Below are positions 35,359 through 45,244 of a DNA stretch of 64,000 nucleotides, piece by piece. The DNA is from Pinibacter aurantiacus. GTDB taxonomy: Bacteria > Bacteroidota > Bacteroidia > Chitinophagales > Chitinophagaceae. The notes under the pieces are model-generated. The model made no database searches and was not told the DNA's origin. It worked only from the letters and a program-made list of their open reading frames with translations. The translations under genes and the position numbers were made by a program. The stretch lies in assembly GCF_019130065.1 (NCBI RefSeq), contig NZ_JAHSPG010000011.1:62001-126000 (forward strand). Direction: 5' to 3'. The first letter of the stretch is position 1; every line of letters begins with the position of its first letter.

Positions 35359-37908
35359 CTAATTCTTTGCAGTTATCAATGTAGTTGCCGTCGTGAGCCC
35401 TGCTCCCTTTGCATTTACCTTGATTGTTCCTGCCTGGCCTTTCTTAGCTTTCACTATTACCAATGCCATCCCGTTATACGCTGGCCGCTCGTGGCTTTGG
35501 AACGAAACAAAACTGGTCGCATCGCCGTTGTCTGTGGCTACTATCTCTCCCGGTCCTTCAATGTCGAATGTAACGACAGGATGAGAACGCGGCACTGTCA
35601 TTCCTGCTGCATCCTGAACCTTTAGTGTAATAAAGGCCAGATCAGTTCCGTCATTTTTTATTTGTTTGCGATCTGGCTGAAGCGCCAGCTTTGCCGCGTC
35701 ACCAGTGGTTTTCACTATATCTGTAGCCCATTGCTTACCGTCCTTATAACAAATCACTTTCAATTCGCCCGGCACATATTTTACATCATTCCACACGAGA
35801 CGAAAATCTTCTCCTTCTGTTTTCTTCTTTCTTCCAAGACTCTTGCCGTTTAAAAACAACTCCGCTTCATCGCCTGAAGTGTACACGTTTACGGGCACAA
35901 TGGAGTCAATTCTTTCCTGCCAGTTCCAGTGAGGGAAAATATGCGCAACCGGCAAAGACGGCCGCCAGTGCGACTGATAACTATAGAAACGATCTTTAGG
36001 AAAACCTGCAAGATCTATAATGCCGAAATAACTGCTCCTGGAAGGCGGATTTTTTTTGCGGATCTTTTCCAGTTCTGCTTCGAGTTCCGCTTTCTTCGTA
36101 GCATCGGTGCGGAAATTCAAAAGGTTGGTTTCATCTGAATTATAAGGAGTGGGCTCACCAAGATAATCAAAGCCTGTCCATACAAATTCTCCCAGCAAGT
36201 GAGGGAATTTTGCATTCGTCCTGAATTGCTGATCAGGCGAACATCCCCAGCCCGGTTCCGCATGATCATAGGAAGATATCTGCCAGTTTTGATAATCGTT
36301 GCCACCAAAAAAATACTCACCGCGGGAGCTGATGCAGGAAGATGTTTCACTGCCAATCGTTGGCTTGTTGGCATAACGTGGATCAGCATCCCACACCGGT
36401 TGCTGGCTGAAGAAATAATTCACGCCCATGATGTCAAGCGCTACTGCGGCACCAGACTTACGGCCACCATCCGGATCGTTGTAGCCATTGGAAACAGGCC
36501 TTGTAGGATCAGTTTTATGCACGATATCCACGAGGTGTTTGGTAAGTTCAACATTCTGTTGTTCCATTACTTCGTTACCAATGGACCAGATAAATACGGA
36601 AGGGTGGTTACGATCGCGACGAACAAGTGCGTTGAGGTCTTTCTCATGCCATTCGTCAAAGAGTTTATTGTAATCATTTTTACGTTTCCCTTTTTTCCAT
36701 GCATCAAATGCTTCATCCCAAACAAGGAAACCCATTTTATCTGCCATCTCCAGTAATTCAGGAGCAGGAGGATTGTGTGATGTGCGCAAGGCATTACAAC
36801 CCATATCTTTTAGCATGACCAACTGCCTTGTCAATGCGCTTAAATTGAACGCAGCGCCAAGTGCCCCAAGATCATGATGGTTGCAGGTTCCCTGTATCTC
36901 TACCCTTTTGCCATTTAGCAAAAACCCGTTGCGGGCCGTAAACTCAAGGGTTCTGATTCCAAATGGTGTGGTGTATGTATCTACGGTTTTTCCGGCAACA
37001 CTTATCGTGGTGATGGCAACATACCGCTGAGGCTTTTCCAGGCTCCATCTTTTAGGGTTTGCTACTGTTAACTGTGATGCGATGTCTTTTTCATCGCCTG
37101 CATTTAAAGCAATATTTGAAGACGTAGAAGATATGATCTTGTTGTTATAACGATTGAACGAGTCCAGTTCATACACAACTGTGCGCACACTTGCCTGTTG
37201 TTGCTTTTGAGACTCGTTGGCAACGGTTACTGCGAGATTAACCATTGCTGCCTTGTCATTAACTTCAGGAGTGGTAATATAAGTGCCCCAGTTAGCTACG
37301 TGTACAGGATTGGTTTTTACGAGCCATACGTGGCGGTAAATGCCCGCACCGGGATACCAGCGCGAGTCCCAGCTTTCTGTATCGAGCCTCACGGCGATCA
37401 CGTTTTCTTTACCGGGCAAGAGATAAGGCGTAAGGTCCATGCGAAATGAGGTATAGCCATATGGCCACGTGCCGATATAATGCCCGTTCAGCCATATTTT
37501 AGCATAGGCCATCGCTCCATCAAAATCTATAAAAACTTTTTTGCCTGCATCAGCCGCGGGAACAGTAAAATGTTTGCGGTACCAGCCAATTCCTTTCCAT
37601 GGAAGTTTTCCGGTTGATCCGTCCAATTCAATTCGGAAAGGACCTGTAATGGCCCAGTCGTGCGGAAGATCTACTTTTTGCCAGCCGGCATCATTGTATG
37701 AAACAGATTCCAGCCCTGACGGCTCGTCCTTTTTGGTACCATCTGCCTGCAATCCAAAACGCGAAAACTGCCAGGCATCGTCAAACAAAATAGCATTTGT
37801 TGCACCCATTCTACCAATGGGCTTTTGCGCAACCGCAGTGTTGATGCCATATAAAAAATGGATAGAAAAGACAGAAAACAACGAAATGGTAAAAAAACGG
37901 CATTTCAT
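35359..37908 (-). CDS. Secreted GH2-family beta-galactosidase-like enzyme
   Basis: I take the start at 37908 (MKCRFFTISLFSVFSIHFLY); three extra codons upstream are possible. The roughly 849-residue product has a jelly-roll sugar-binding domain (WQKVDLPHDWAITGPF, KVFIDFDGAMAYAKIWLNGH). Its TIM barrel has the acid/base Glu in FIWSIGNEVMEQ near 445 and the likely nucleophile Glu in KPTIGSETSS near 520. Then come a DUF4982-like domain and a C-terminal Ig-like domain (VVTFDIEGPGEIVATDNGDA). Enzymes of this layout are exo-acting beta-galactosidases or beta-glucuronidase relatives. It is upstream of GH97 on the same strand, 64 bp apart, in a region with a PL8 lyase and sulfatases. Confidence 0.87.
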   Translation of the reverse strand: MKCRFFTISLFSVFSIHFLYGINTAVAQKPIGRMGATNAILFDDAWQFSRFGLQADGTKKDEPSGLESVSYNDAGWQKVDLPHDWAITGPFRIELDGSTGKLPWKGIGWYRKHFTVPAADAGKKVFIDFDGAMAYAKIWLNGHYIGTWPYGYTSFRMDLTPYLLPGKENVIAVRLDTESWDSRWYPGAGIYRHVWLVKTNPVHVANWGTYITTPEVNDKAAMVNLAVTVANESQKQQQASVRTVVYELDSFNRYNNKIISSTSSNIALNAGDEKDIASQLTVANPKRWSLEKPQRYVAITTISVAGKTVDTYTTPFGIRTLEFTARNGFLLNGKRVEIQGTCNHHDLGALGAAFNLSALTRQLVMLKDMGCNALRTSHNPPAPELLEMADKMGFLVWDEAFDAWKKGKRKNDYNKLFDEWHEKDLNALVRRDRNHPSVFIWSIGNEVMEQQNVELTKHLVDIVHKTDPTRPVSNGYNDPDGGRKSGAAVALDIMGVNYFFSQQPVWDADPRYANKPTIGSETSSCISSRGEYFFGGNDYQNWQISSYDHAEPGWGCSPDQQFRTNAKFPHLLGEFVWTGFDYLGEPTPYNSDETNLLNFRTDATKKAELEAELEKIRKKNPPSRSSYFGIIDLAGFPKDRFYSYQSHWRPSLPVAHIFPHWNWQERIDSIVPVNVYTSGDEAELFLNGKSLGRKKKTEGEDFRLVWNDVKYVPGELKVICYKDGKQWATDIVKTTGDAAKLALQPDRKQIKNDGTDLAFITLKVQDAAGMTVPRSHPVVTFDIEGPGEIVATDNGDATSFVSFQSHERPAYNGMALVIVKAKKGQAGTIKVNAKGAGLTTATTLITAKN

Positions 37909-38135
37909 AACAAGCAATAAATTTTACTACAATGATAATTATAATCTACGGGAGATTGGTGTTGACACAACGTATTGGTAAGCGGATGGCAACAGGTCAC
38001 CAATGGTTTCAATCCGCTCTGGTAAAGGCAGGGCAGTCTTCTACAGTACTTTTTCTATTCTCTCCTTATCACTATTCTGCATTAGTTTGTCATCATCCTA
38101 TACTAAATTTTTGTGTTCCGGTGGCCTGCCCTATG
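37909..38135. other. Intergenic gap
   Basis: No gene, hairpin or clear promoter recognised between the GH2 and PL8 genes. Confidence 0.3.
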
Positions 38136-40301
38136 TTAGTTGATGTCGTTACTAAAGGTAGCAGACACAGTTGATCCTGCCATTTCTTTTACCGGCAAAT
38201 CCACATGCAGTTTTTTTTGTTTTCCTGTTTTAATATTTTGCACCGTAATGTTGACTGCAGCTTCTGACTGTGTTGGGTCAGCAACATAAATAGTCGCATT
38301 TGACTGACCTGCATTTCTTATCATGGTGATGCAAGGTTTATCTACACTAAAAGAAAATCCTGCAACTTGAATTTTCCCTGCTTTGTAAAAAACAATTTGA
38401 ATTACACCCAAACCTACATGTTGCACAGCCTGCATTGAATCGTTGTTGGCAATAACATGAATTTGTTTGCCATTGTATTCTTTCATCTCTGCCACATTAT
38501 TCACGGCGGGCAACACAATGTAACTGTACGAGGCATTGATTGGCTTCGCACCGTGATTAAACCAAAGCTTGAACACTTTTTCACTTAGCGGTTCATCAGC
38601 AAACGAATTATTGATCCTGCTCCAATTGCCCGTTTGCGCAGCACTTGAAATACGCATGTCACCGCCCTGGGGAAAGTAATAGCCAATGCTATCGTGCCAA
38701 ACCCAGGCAGCTTCTTTTGAAGAAATGATAACCGGCTCTTTCTTCAATGCTTTTTGTTTTTTATCACTTGTAAAAATATCTCCGCGAAGCCAGCACTGAT
38801 TAACCGTTGTAGTAACCGGCTCATCAGCCTCGCTGCGAATACCTGCGCCCAGGCAAACAATTTCGCGATCAAAAAGAAACCATGATTTTTTTAATTGCAC
38901 ACTGTCGTACTGCTGCATATAAGCGGATGCTGTATACGCGCCATCACTTACACCTCCGGCAAATGCAGTGCTACCCTGCTCTCCCCACTGAACAATTGTT
39001 GGGCGGTCATTGACATAGTCTCTTGAAGTAACGCCGGGAATTTTGTCCCATTCCCAAACGGGCATGATGTTATAATATTCCAACCCGCTTCTTTGTATGT
39101 TGGTAGAGCCGTCTGACAAATATTTTCCCAATAAATTTTCGAGGTTACCTGTTTCACATCTTTTTGTTCTTGTGCTCACCATTCTTACATTGAAAGAATA
39201 TTGAGGCCGCGAGTGAATGGTGTAGTCAGCTATCCAAAAGTATCTGTCGAATGCTTTTACATCGAACGATGCAGATTTAACTCCTGATGTTCTTTGTGCT
39301 GCCGCGTTCCAGTCTTCACTATGTAAAGGATCGATTTCGTTCATAAGCGCAAGACGCTTCTCTTCGCCATGCTTGTACAATGCATTTTTGCGACTGATTC
39401 CGCGGCCTTCGATATTAAAATCCGACCAGGCTCCGCGTATCGCTTTTAAATAAGTGTTACGATAATAACCAGACAACAACGCAAGCCTGCTTTCATCCAA
39501 TGCATAGATGGTGCCATGCACATAATACGCCATGCCCACAATGCCCGTGAGAAATACATTGCCATAGCTTGATATTTGCAATTGCGGGCCATGTTGCAGG
39601 TACGAAAAATCATATTGCAAACCTTCTTTGTAATGCACGAGTGTCAGCGGTTCAAAAATCTGGCTCACGGCCAGTGAAAACAATGCAGTATCCGACGTTA
39701 GCAATGCACGATAGAAATAATGCAGGGCAACATCTGTTTTATTGGCGCCTGTTTGCTTGAAAACATCGCCACGTTTCATCCGCTGTATCAGTGAGTCTTC
39801 AAGGCTTTGCGGCAATTGTTGTTTTGCATAGCGCATGCCTATCAATAGTTCGCCGAGATTCTGCGGAGTGCCTATTTCATTGTGCCACCAGTTCGCGCTT
39901 TTGGGGTCTGCACTGTACCAATATTCAAACGCGTGCTGAATAGCATTGAAAAGACTGTCACCATACACTGCTCCTTCTGCGGTATATGCATTTACTAAAA
40001 CACGGAGACGTTCGAGATGAGCGGCAGGTTTCCATTTTGCAATCGTGCGGTCGGTGTAGTCAACATCGTTCCATTTACCAGTTGGCTGAATACTTCTGAT
40101 CAGCTTGTAAATAGTTGCTGATGAAGCAGCACCTGTTTTTGTCTGTTGCCACACTCTGTTCATAATCGTATCGAAAACCGGCAAACGTTCAGATGTTTTT
40201 TCAAAAATGCCACCATGCAGCGGCCCGCTATAGGCCGGCTGCAGGCAACATACCCAACAAATAAAAATGACCGTCTTTAATATTTTTATGTTTTGCAACA
40301 T
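38136..40301 (-). CDS. PL8-family polysaccharide lyase (hyaluronate/chondroitin lyase type)
   Basis: The 721-residue protein has a signal peptide (VIFICWVCCLQPAYSG). The alpha/alpha-toroid domain contains NWWHNEIGTPQNLGELL and QTGANKTDVALHYFY with the catalytic Asn. FSYLQHGPQLQISSYG has the His and Tyr, and FNIEGRGISRK the Arg. A large beta-sandwich domain follows. These four positions are the catalytic set of PL8 enzymes, which cleave hyaluronan, chondroitin or xanthan by beta-elimination. The following sulfatase gene supports a sulfated glycosaminoglycan-like substrate. The true target cannot be fixed from sequence. Confidence 0.9.
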   Translation of the reverse strand: MLQNIKILKTVIFICWVCCLQPAYSGPLHGGIFEKTSERLPVFDTIMNRVWQQTKTGAASSATIYKLIRSIQPTGKWNDVDYTDRTIAKWKPAAHLERLRVLVNAYTAEGAVYGDSLFNAIQHAFEYWYSADPKSANWWHNEIGTPQNLGELLIGMRYAKQQLPQSLEDSLIQRMKRGDVFKQTGANKTDVALHYFYRALLTSDTALFSLAVSQIFEPLTLVHYKEGLQYDFSYLQHGPQLQISSYGNVFLTGIVGMAYYVHGTIYALDESRLALLSGYYRNTYLKAIRGAWSDFNIEGRGISRKNALYKHGEEKRLALMNEIDPLHSEDWNAAAQRTSGVKSASFDVKAFDRYFWIADYTIHSRPQYSFNVRMVSTRTKRCETGNLENLLGKYLSDGSTNIQRSGLEYYNIMPVWEWDKIPGVTSRDYVNDRPTIVQWGEQGSTAFAGGVSDGAYTASAYMQQYDSVQLKKSWFLFDREIVCLGAGIRSEADEPVTTTVNQCWLRGDIFTSDKKQKALKKEPVIISSKEAAWVWHDSIGYYFPQGGDMRISSAAQTGNWSRINNSFADEPLSEKVFKLWFNHGAKPINASYSYIVLPAVNNVAEMKEYNGKQIHVIANNDSMQAVQHVGLGVIQIVFYKAGKIQVAGFSFSVDKPCITMIRNAGQSNATIYVADPTQSEAAVNITVQNIKTGKQKKLHVDLPVKEMAGSTVSATFSNDIN

Positions 40302-40369
40302 GGAAGAAGTAGTGAGTTTTGAGTGATGAGTTTCTAATTCAGTGATGCATCAGCGGTGTCAGGTTCCCA

Positions 40370-40401
40370 CATTTTCAATTTTCAACTTTCAATTTTCAAC
40401 T
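40370..40401. repeat. Single arm of TTTTCAACTTTCAA word repeat
   Basis: AT-rich 8-mer words (TTTCAATT, TTCAACTT) directly abut the stop codon of the sulfatase at 40401. A convincing complementary arm is not present upstream. The same words occur at about 51961-51996. Confidence 0.4.
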
Positions 40402-41897
40402 CAATAACCTTGTATTTTTTTCAGTAGCTCACCTAACGCTTTCACTGTCTCCGGTTGCTTTTCCGCGAGGTTATTTTTTTCCCCGATGTCATTACTCAGA
40501 TCATACAATTGCGCTTTGGGATTGTTGCCAAGCTCAGTGTTTGTCAGCTTGTTCAGTGCGGCGCCATTGCTGGGAGCAATATATTTCCAGTTGCCTTCGA
40601 TGATAGCGTAAGTATCACTGTCGAGCACGAGCCAGCTTCGCCCCTGTTTGGTTTTTCCTGTCAATGCATTAAGCATGTTTTGGCTATCTGTCGCTTCGGA
40701 TGCTGCCAATGGTTGTTGCAACAATTTGGAAAACGAAGCAATAAAATCGATCTGGCAAACCAACGCATCAGAAACGGAAGGCTTAACGTTGCCAGGCCAG
40801 CTTACAAGCAAAGGTATGCGTGTGCCCGCTTCGAAAGCACTGTATTTACCGCCTCTCAAAGGCCCCCATGGTGTATGGCCATTCAGTTGCGTTACCGCGC
40901 CATCCACATAGCCGTCGTCCAGCACAGGCCCATTGTCACTGCTAAAGATGATGATGGTATTTTTTGCAATACCGGCAGCAGTCACTTGTTGCATGATTTC
41001 TCCTACAGCCCAATCCAGTTGCAGAATGGCATCGCCTCTAAAACCAAGGCCCGACTTACCTTTGAACATGGTGCTGGGCATACGCGGAACATGCGGTTCG
41101 GTTAAAGCATAGTATAAAAAGAATGGTTTGCTTTTATTGTTATCTATGAAGGATTTTGCTTTAGTCAAAAATGTAAGGGGCATCTCTTCGTCTGTCCAGC
41201 GAGCTGTGTGGCCGCCACTCATATAGCCAATGCGGCCAATGCCATTTACGATGGTGTTATCATGTCCCTGACCGGGCGATGATTTCATTTTCAGCAACTC
41301 AGGATGCTCTTTACCTGTAGGGTCGTTGCCTATAGGCTTTTTATAATCCACCGCAATTGGGTCAGCTTTGTCCAAAGCCACGACCTTGCCATTTTCTACA
41401 AACACCGATGGTACCCTGTCAGCCGTTGCAGGAAAAATAAATGAATAGTCAAATCCCACTTCATTCGGGCCCGGTTTTATTTCTTCGTTCCAATTTTTTG
41501 CCACCGCATCTCCCAGCCCTAAATGCCATTTGCCCACAATGCCTGTGGTATAACCTGCCTTTTGAAACAACTTTGGTAATGTGGTGGTATTTGTTGGAAC
41601 GATCAACGCCGCATCGCCGGGTAATATGGCGGTGCCGGTTCTGCGCCAGGGATACTGCCCTGTCATTAATGCATAACGGGAAGGTGTACACGTAGCAGAA
41701 GTGGAGTGAGCGTTTGTAAACCGTACACTCTGCGCAGCCAGTCTGTCGAGGTTTGGCGTGTGTAATTTTGTAGCACCATAGCAACTCAGGTCGCCGTAGC
41801 CAAGATCATCTACATAAATAAAGATTACATTGGGTCGCTGTGCAAAGCCTGCGAGTGCCCATAAACTAAAGAAACAAACAATCAGATATTTGCGCAT
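40401..41897 (-). CDS. Secreted S1-family sulfatase, possibly GalNAc-6-sulfatase-like
   Basis: The start at 41897 (MRKYLIVCFFSLWALAGFAQ) gives a clear signal peptide; the longer frame to 41990 is rejected. The 498-residue product has NVIFIYVDDLGYGDLSCYG, SATCTPSRYALMTGQYPW with Cys70 as the formylglycine precursor, GIVGKWHLGLGD, IIIFSSDNGPVLDDGY and GPLRGGKYSAFEAGTRIPLL. GFDYSFIFPATADRVPSVFV resembles the S1_15 type acting on 6-sulfated GalNAc, from memory. It is upstream of the PL8 gene on the same strand, 99 bp apart, and would desulfate the lyase products or the polymer. Confidence 0.87.
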   Translation of the reverse strand: MRKYLIVCFFSLWALAGFAQRPNVIFIYVDDLGYGDLSCYGATKLHTPNLDRLAAQSVRFTNAHSTSATCTPSRYALMTGQYPWRRTGTAILPGDAALIVPTNTTTLPKLFQKAGYTTGIVGKWHLGLGDAVAKNWNEEIKPGPNEVGFDYSFIFPATADRVPSVFVENGKVVALDKADPIAVDYKKPIGNDPTGKEHPELLKMKSSPGQGHDNTIVNGIGRIGYMSGGHTARWTDEEMPLTFLTKAKSFIDNNKSKPFFLYYALTEPHVPRMPSTMFKGKSGLGFRGDAILQLDWAVGEIMQQVTAAGIAKNTIIIFSSDNGPVLDDGYVDGAVTQLNGHTPWGPLRGGKYSAFEAGTRIPLLVSWPGNVKPSVSDALVCQIDFIASFSKLLQQPLAASEATDSQNMLNALTGKTKQGRSWLVLDSDTYAIIEGNWKYIAPSNGAALNKLTNTELGNNPKAQLYDLSNDIGEKNNLAEKQPETVKALGELLKKIQGY

Positions 41898-42054
41898 GTC
41901 GGTATGTATTGGGTGGTACTTTGCAAATCCACGTGAATTTATGAGCATTTTTTTTAAGCAAAAGATAAAAATGCGCCCTTTTAAGGACACAATGATGTTC
42001 TATTTTATCACAGTCAATTGCAACCAGTTCGATGCAGCTGCTTTGCCAGAGCAA

Positions 42055-42711
42055 TTAAAATTCAACGCTGCCGAAATATTCCGGCAAATGAAAATTAGGC
42101 GCTGCCGATTCAATATTTGACCAAGCCACAAAATGCGGATCGCTTAACAGATCTCCGCATTTGTAAAAATTTGCCCTACAGCTGGTGCCTTGCAACGCGT
42201 TAATAGATGAATGAACAAAACTGCTAACCGGAATGGCTGCCGTCAGTTCCCACTGAATGTCATCATCTTCATGATGAATAATACTGGCGTGTGTAACGAT
42301 GCTTTTCATCACCTCCTTTTCCAAAAATTGCCTTTCAGTTTTTGAGGGGCCAAAGGCAGCAAGAAAATTACCAAAACAGTTGAATTCAAAATTGTAATAT
42401 CCTTTTTCACCGCTATCAAAGGATACAAAAAACTCAACACAGCTATCTTCCCAAACTGAGCCCTGCAGCTGATTTGCCTGGGCCCTTATCTCTTTTTCCT
42501 TCACGAAATATTTCAGGAAAATATAATCATTTGAATAACCAATGGAGAAAGAAACATGCGGCATGTAGGCATATTCTTTCCACGGTGCAAACTTCATTGT
42601 ATGTCGACTTATTCCATTCATAATCTCCGCGACTTCTCTTATCCCTTCCCGTTTAAAATCAACAGAAAGAAAGCTTGCTTTTACTTTTTCTTTTACCGGA
42701 GTGACATTCAT
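42055..42711 (-). CDS. CBM9-like carbohydrate-binding family protein
   Basis: The 218-residue protein has no signal peptide. The segments WEDSCVEFFVSFDSGEKGYY, FEFNCFGNFLAAFG and HFVAWSNIESAAPNFHLPEY form the pattern of the CBM9-like/DOMON-type beta-sandwich proteins common in Bacteroidota. Cytoplasmic members are poorly understood. The gene lies 157 bp upstream of the sulfatase on the same strand and diverges from the MFS operon. A role in binding a breakdown product is possible, but there is no direct evidence. Confidence 0.7.
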   Translation of the reverse strand: MNVTPVKEKVKASFLSVDFKREGIREVAEIMNGISRHTMKFAPWKEYAYMPHVSFSIGYSNDYIFLKYFVKEKEIRAQANQLQGSVWEDSCVEFFVSFDSGEKGYYNFEFNCFGNFLAAFGPSKTERQFLEKEVMKSIVTHASIIHHEDDDIQWELTAAIPVSSFVHSSINALQGTSCRANFYKCGDLLSDPHFVAWSNIESAAPNFHLPEYFGSVEF

Positions 42712-42925
42712 AATAGCATCATTTTTTGAGCGAAATGCAAATAAGCAACCGCTGATAAATTTGGTAATAGCTTAACTGGCAATGGGGCAGAAATGTATTT
42801 TTCAATAACTACCACTCCTGCCTCTCTATCAAACATACTCTTATCTTTTATTTAAAAATTGCGCAAACGGTTGATATGATTTGCTATCGTGCTTATGACT
42901 ACTTTAGGTTGGAAAATAACGATGT

Positions 42926-44224
42926 ATGCAAAATAAACAACCAGGCTCTGCTAATGTGATGGCAATTATGGGATTGCTGTTCTTTGTATTTGGATTTGTA
43001 ACGTGGCTGAACGGGCCACTCATTACTTATGTAAAACTTGCCTTTGAATTAGACTCCGATTCAAAAGCATTCATGGTTACCACTGCTTTTTATATGGCCT
43101 ATTTCTTCCTGGCCCTTCCTTCCTCATGGATATTGGAAAAAACAGGCATGAAGAAAGGCATGAGCCTCGGATTGCTTGTAATGGCAATAGGTACTTTTAT
43201 TTTTGGCCAGTTTGCTACGCATCGCAATTATCCAATGTCGCTGACAGGACTATTCGTGATCGGCTCGGGACTTTCATTACTGCAAACCGCATCCAATCCA
43301 TACCTCAGCATCATTGGCCCCATTGAAAGCGCCGCACGCCGAATCAGCATCGTAGGCATTTGTAATAAAGTGGCAGGCATCATCAGTCCAATGTTGATCA
43401 GTGGCCTTATTCTAAAAGGCGTAACAACACTTGAAGACAAAGTAAAAGCGACTACAGATGCAGCTCAACGCAGTATTATCCTGGATGACTTTTCTCAAAA
43501 AATATACACGCCCTATTTGTGCATGTCCGTATTGCTATTGATTCTCGCAATCTGGATATTATATTCATCTCTTCCTGAAGTAAAGTCTTCTGTACAAAAC
43601 AAGCAAACTGTTGAAGCCGGTACTAAAGAAAAAAGCAGCCTTTTTGAATTTCCTCATTTGTGGTTGGGTGCCGTTTGCATATTTGTGTATGTAGGCGTAG
43701 AGGTAATGGCGGGTGACGCAATTGGCACTTATGGCAAAGGATTTCACATTTCAACAGAAGAAACAAAATATTTCACTTCTTATACATTGGCCGCGATGTT
43801 GTTGGGCTACCTCATCGGTTTGTTTACCATTCCAAAATATATTTCGCAACAAACGGCATTGAAATACTCAGCCATTTTGGGTATATGCTTTAGCGGTGCA
43901 GCATTTGTTACCAGCGGATACGTTTCCGTGTTCTTTGTTGCCCTGCTTGGCTTGGCAAATGCCACCATGTGGCCCGCCATTTTTCCACTTGCCATCAATG
44001 GCCTTGGAAAATTTACAGAGAAAGGATCGGCGATATTGATCATGGGAATTGCAGGCGGTGCCATCATTCCTAAAATATTCGCAAGCCTCAAAGAGGTGTA
44101 TCATTTCCAGGCTGTCTTCTTTGTACTCATGGCCACATGCTATTTGTTCATTCTTTACTATGCTGTAAAGGGATATAAGACAGGTCAAAAACAACAACTT
44201 ACACTAGAACCTCAATACACTTAA
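42926..44224 (+). CDS. MFS sugar transporter (FucP/NagP-like)
   Basis: The 432-residue protein has about 12 membrane helices. The N-terminal half has FGFVTWLNGPLITYVKLAFE, FFLALPSSWILEKTGMKKGM and SGLSLLQTASNPYLSIIGP, the block typical of FucP-family sugar:proton symporters; PESAARRISI-like (IESAARRISIVGICNKVAGI) follows. It is first in a tight operon with a sugar nucleotidyltransferase (7-bp gap) and phosphoglucosamine mutase. That pairing suggests import of an amino sugar such as GlcNAc or GalNAc, which would fit the PL8/sulfatase genes next door. The substrate is inferred. Confidence 0.87.
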   Translation: MQNKQPGSANVMAIMGLLFFVFGFVTWLNGPLITYVKLAFELDSDSKAFMVTTAFYMAYFFLALPSSWILEKTGMKKGMSLGLLVMAIGTFIFGQFATHRNYPMSLTGLFVIGSGLSLLQTASNPYLSIIGPIESAARRISIVGICNKVAGIISPMLISGLILKGVTTLEDKVKATTDAAQRSIILDDFSQKIYTPYLCMSVLLLILAIWILYSSLPEVKSSVQNKQTVEAGTKEKSSLFEFPHLWLGAVCIFVYVGVEVMAGDAIGTYGKGFHISTEETKYFTSYTLAAMLLGYLIGLFTIPKYISQQTALKYSAILGICFSGAAFVTSGYVSVFFVALLGLANATMWPAIFPLAINGLGKFTEKGSAILIMGIAGGAIIPKIFASLKEVYHFQAVFFVLMATCYLFILYYAVKGYKTGQKQQLTLEPQYT

Positions 44225-44231
44225 CAAAGTA

Positions 44232-45149
44232 ATGGAAACAACATTAGTAGTTCTTGCTGCGGGTATGGCATCAAGATATGGAAGTCTTAAACAGATTGAC
44301 AAATTCGGCCCTGCCGGAGAAAGCATTATTGATTACTCAATTTATGATGCCATTGAAGCGGGCTTCACCAATGTGGTGTTTGTGATTCGCCAGGAATTTG
44401 AAGCAGATTTTAAAGAAATATTTGAACCACGTTTTGCAGATCGCATCACCATTCGTTATGCTTATCAAACGCTTGATTCATTTACCGGAAATCATAGCAT
44501 TCCTGCAAGCCGCACAAAACCCTGGGGAACAGGCCATGCTGTGCTTTGCACCCGCGAACAGGTGAAGGGCCCATTTGCAGTAATTAATGCTGATGATTTT
44601 TATGGAAAAGATGCGTTTAAGAAAGCATATGCATTCTTAACAAAAGAATCATCAAACCATTTGTGGGCAAACATCTGCTACGAATTGCCCAACACACTTT
44701 CTGACCATGGGCCTGTAAGTCGCGGTATTTGCGAAATCAATGCTGATGGAAATATCACTTCGGTAACAGAGAGAACAAAAGTATTTCGCCAGGCAGATCA
44801 AATAGTATTTGAAGAAGCAGACGGATTGTTTCCGATCAGCGAAAAAGCCAAAGCGTCAATGAACTTCTGGTGCTTCGCTCCTAACGTTTTTGATTTCTTG
44901 TCATCGATGTTTGATACATTTCTTGGCCAACACATGAATGAAGCTAAATCGGAATTTTACATTCCTTCTGTTGCTGATGAATTCATTAAAACCGGACAAG
45001 GTAAGATCAAAGCCGTTACTACTTCAGAGAAATGGTTTGGCGTTACCTACAAAGAGGACAAACCGATTGTGCAGGAGTGCATCAACAGCTTGGTGGAAAG
45101 CCGTTGTTACCCTGCTGCGCTGTGGCCGGAAAAAACACTTGAGCAATAA
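44232..45149 (+). CDS. Sugar nucleotidyltransferase
   Basis: The 305-residue protein starts METTLVVLAAGMASRYGSLK, the GXGT/SRxxxxxK nucleotide-binding loop of NTP transferases. FAVINADDFYGKDAF holds the metal-binding Asp, HGPVSRGICEINADG follows, and the C-terminal part has TSEKWFGVTYKEDKP. It would join a sugar-1-phosphate to a nucleotide. It lies 7 bp after the MFS gene and 95 bp ahead of the phosphoglucosamine mutase, as in Bacteroidota amino-sugar salvage clusters. The usual kinase partner is not adjacent here. The sugar is inferred to be HexNAc. Confidence 0.8.
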   Translation: METTLVVLAAGMASRYGSLKQIDKFGPAGESIIDYSIYDAIEAGFTNVVFVIRQEFEADFKEIFEPRFADRITIRYAYQTLDSFTGNHSIPASRTKPWGTGHAVLCTREQVKGPFAVINADDFYGKDAFKKAYAFLTKESSNHLWANICYELPNTLSDHGPVSRGICEINADGNITSVTERTKVFRQADQIVFEEADGLFPISEKAKASMNFWCFAPNVFDFLSSMFDTFLGQHMNEAKSEFYIPSVADEFIKTGQGKIKAVTTSEKWFGVTYKEDKPIVQECINSLVESRCYPAALWPEKTLEQ

Positions 45150-45198
45150 ACAATATTATTATAATAAATTAAAACTCCTTGCCCTTTCGGGGTTCTAG

Positions 45199-45222
45199 CC
45201 CCTCTCCTTTGGAGAGGGGTTG
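45199..45222. repeat. Short CCCCTCTCC hairpin repeat before glmM
   Basis: CCCCTCTCCTTTGGAGAGGGG forms a 9-bp perfect stem, followed by TTGGGGTGAGG. It resembles a GC-rich intergenic repeat seen in many Bacteroidota. It lies between the nucleotidyltransferase and glmM and is not coding; the longer open frame from 45179 reads through it by chance. Confidence 0.6.
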
Positions 45223-45244
45223 GGGTGAGGTCAAAGAAAGGATC

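Noticed and set aside
45179-45244. Longer start for glmM
   Set aside because: The added residues come from a GC-rich hairpin repeat; the family N-terminus begins at 45245.
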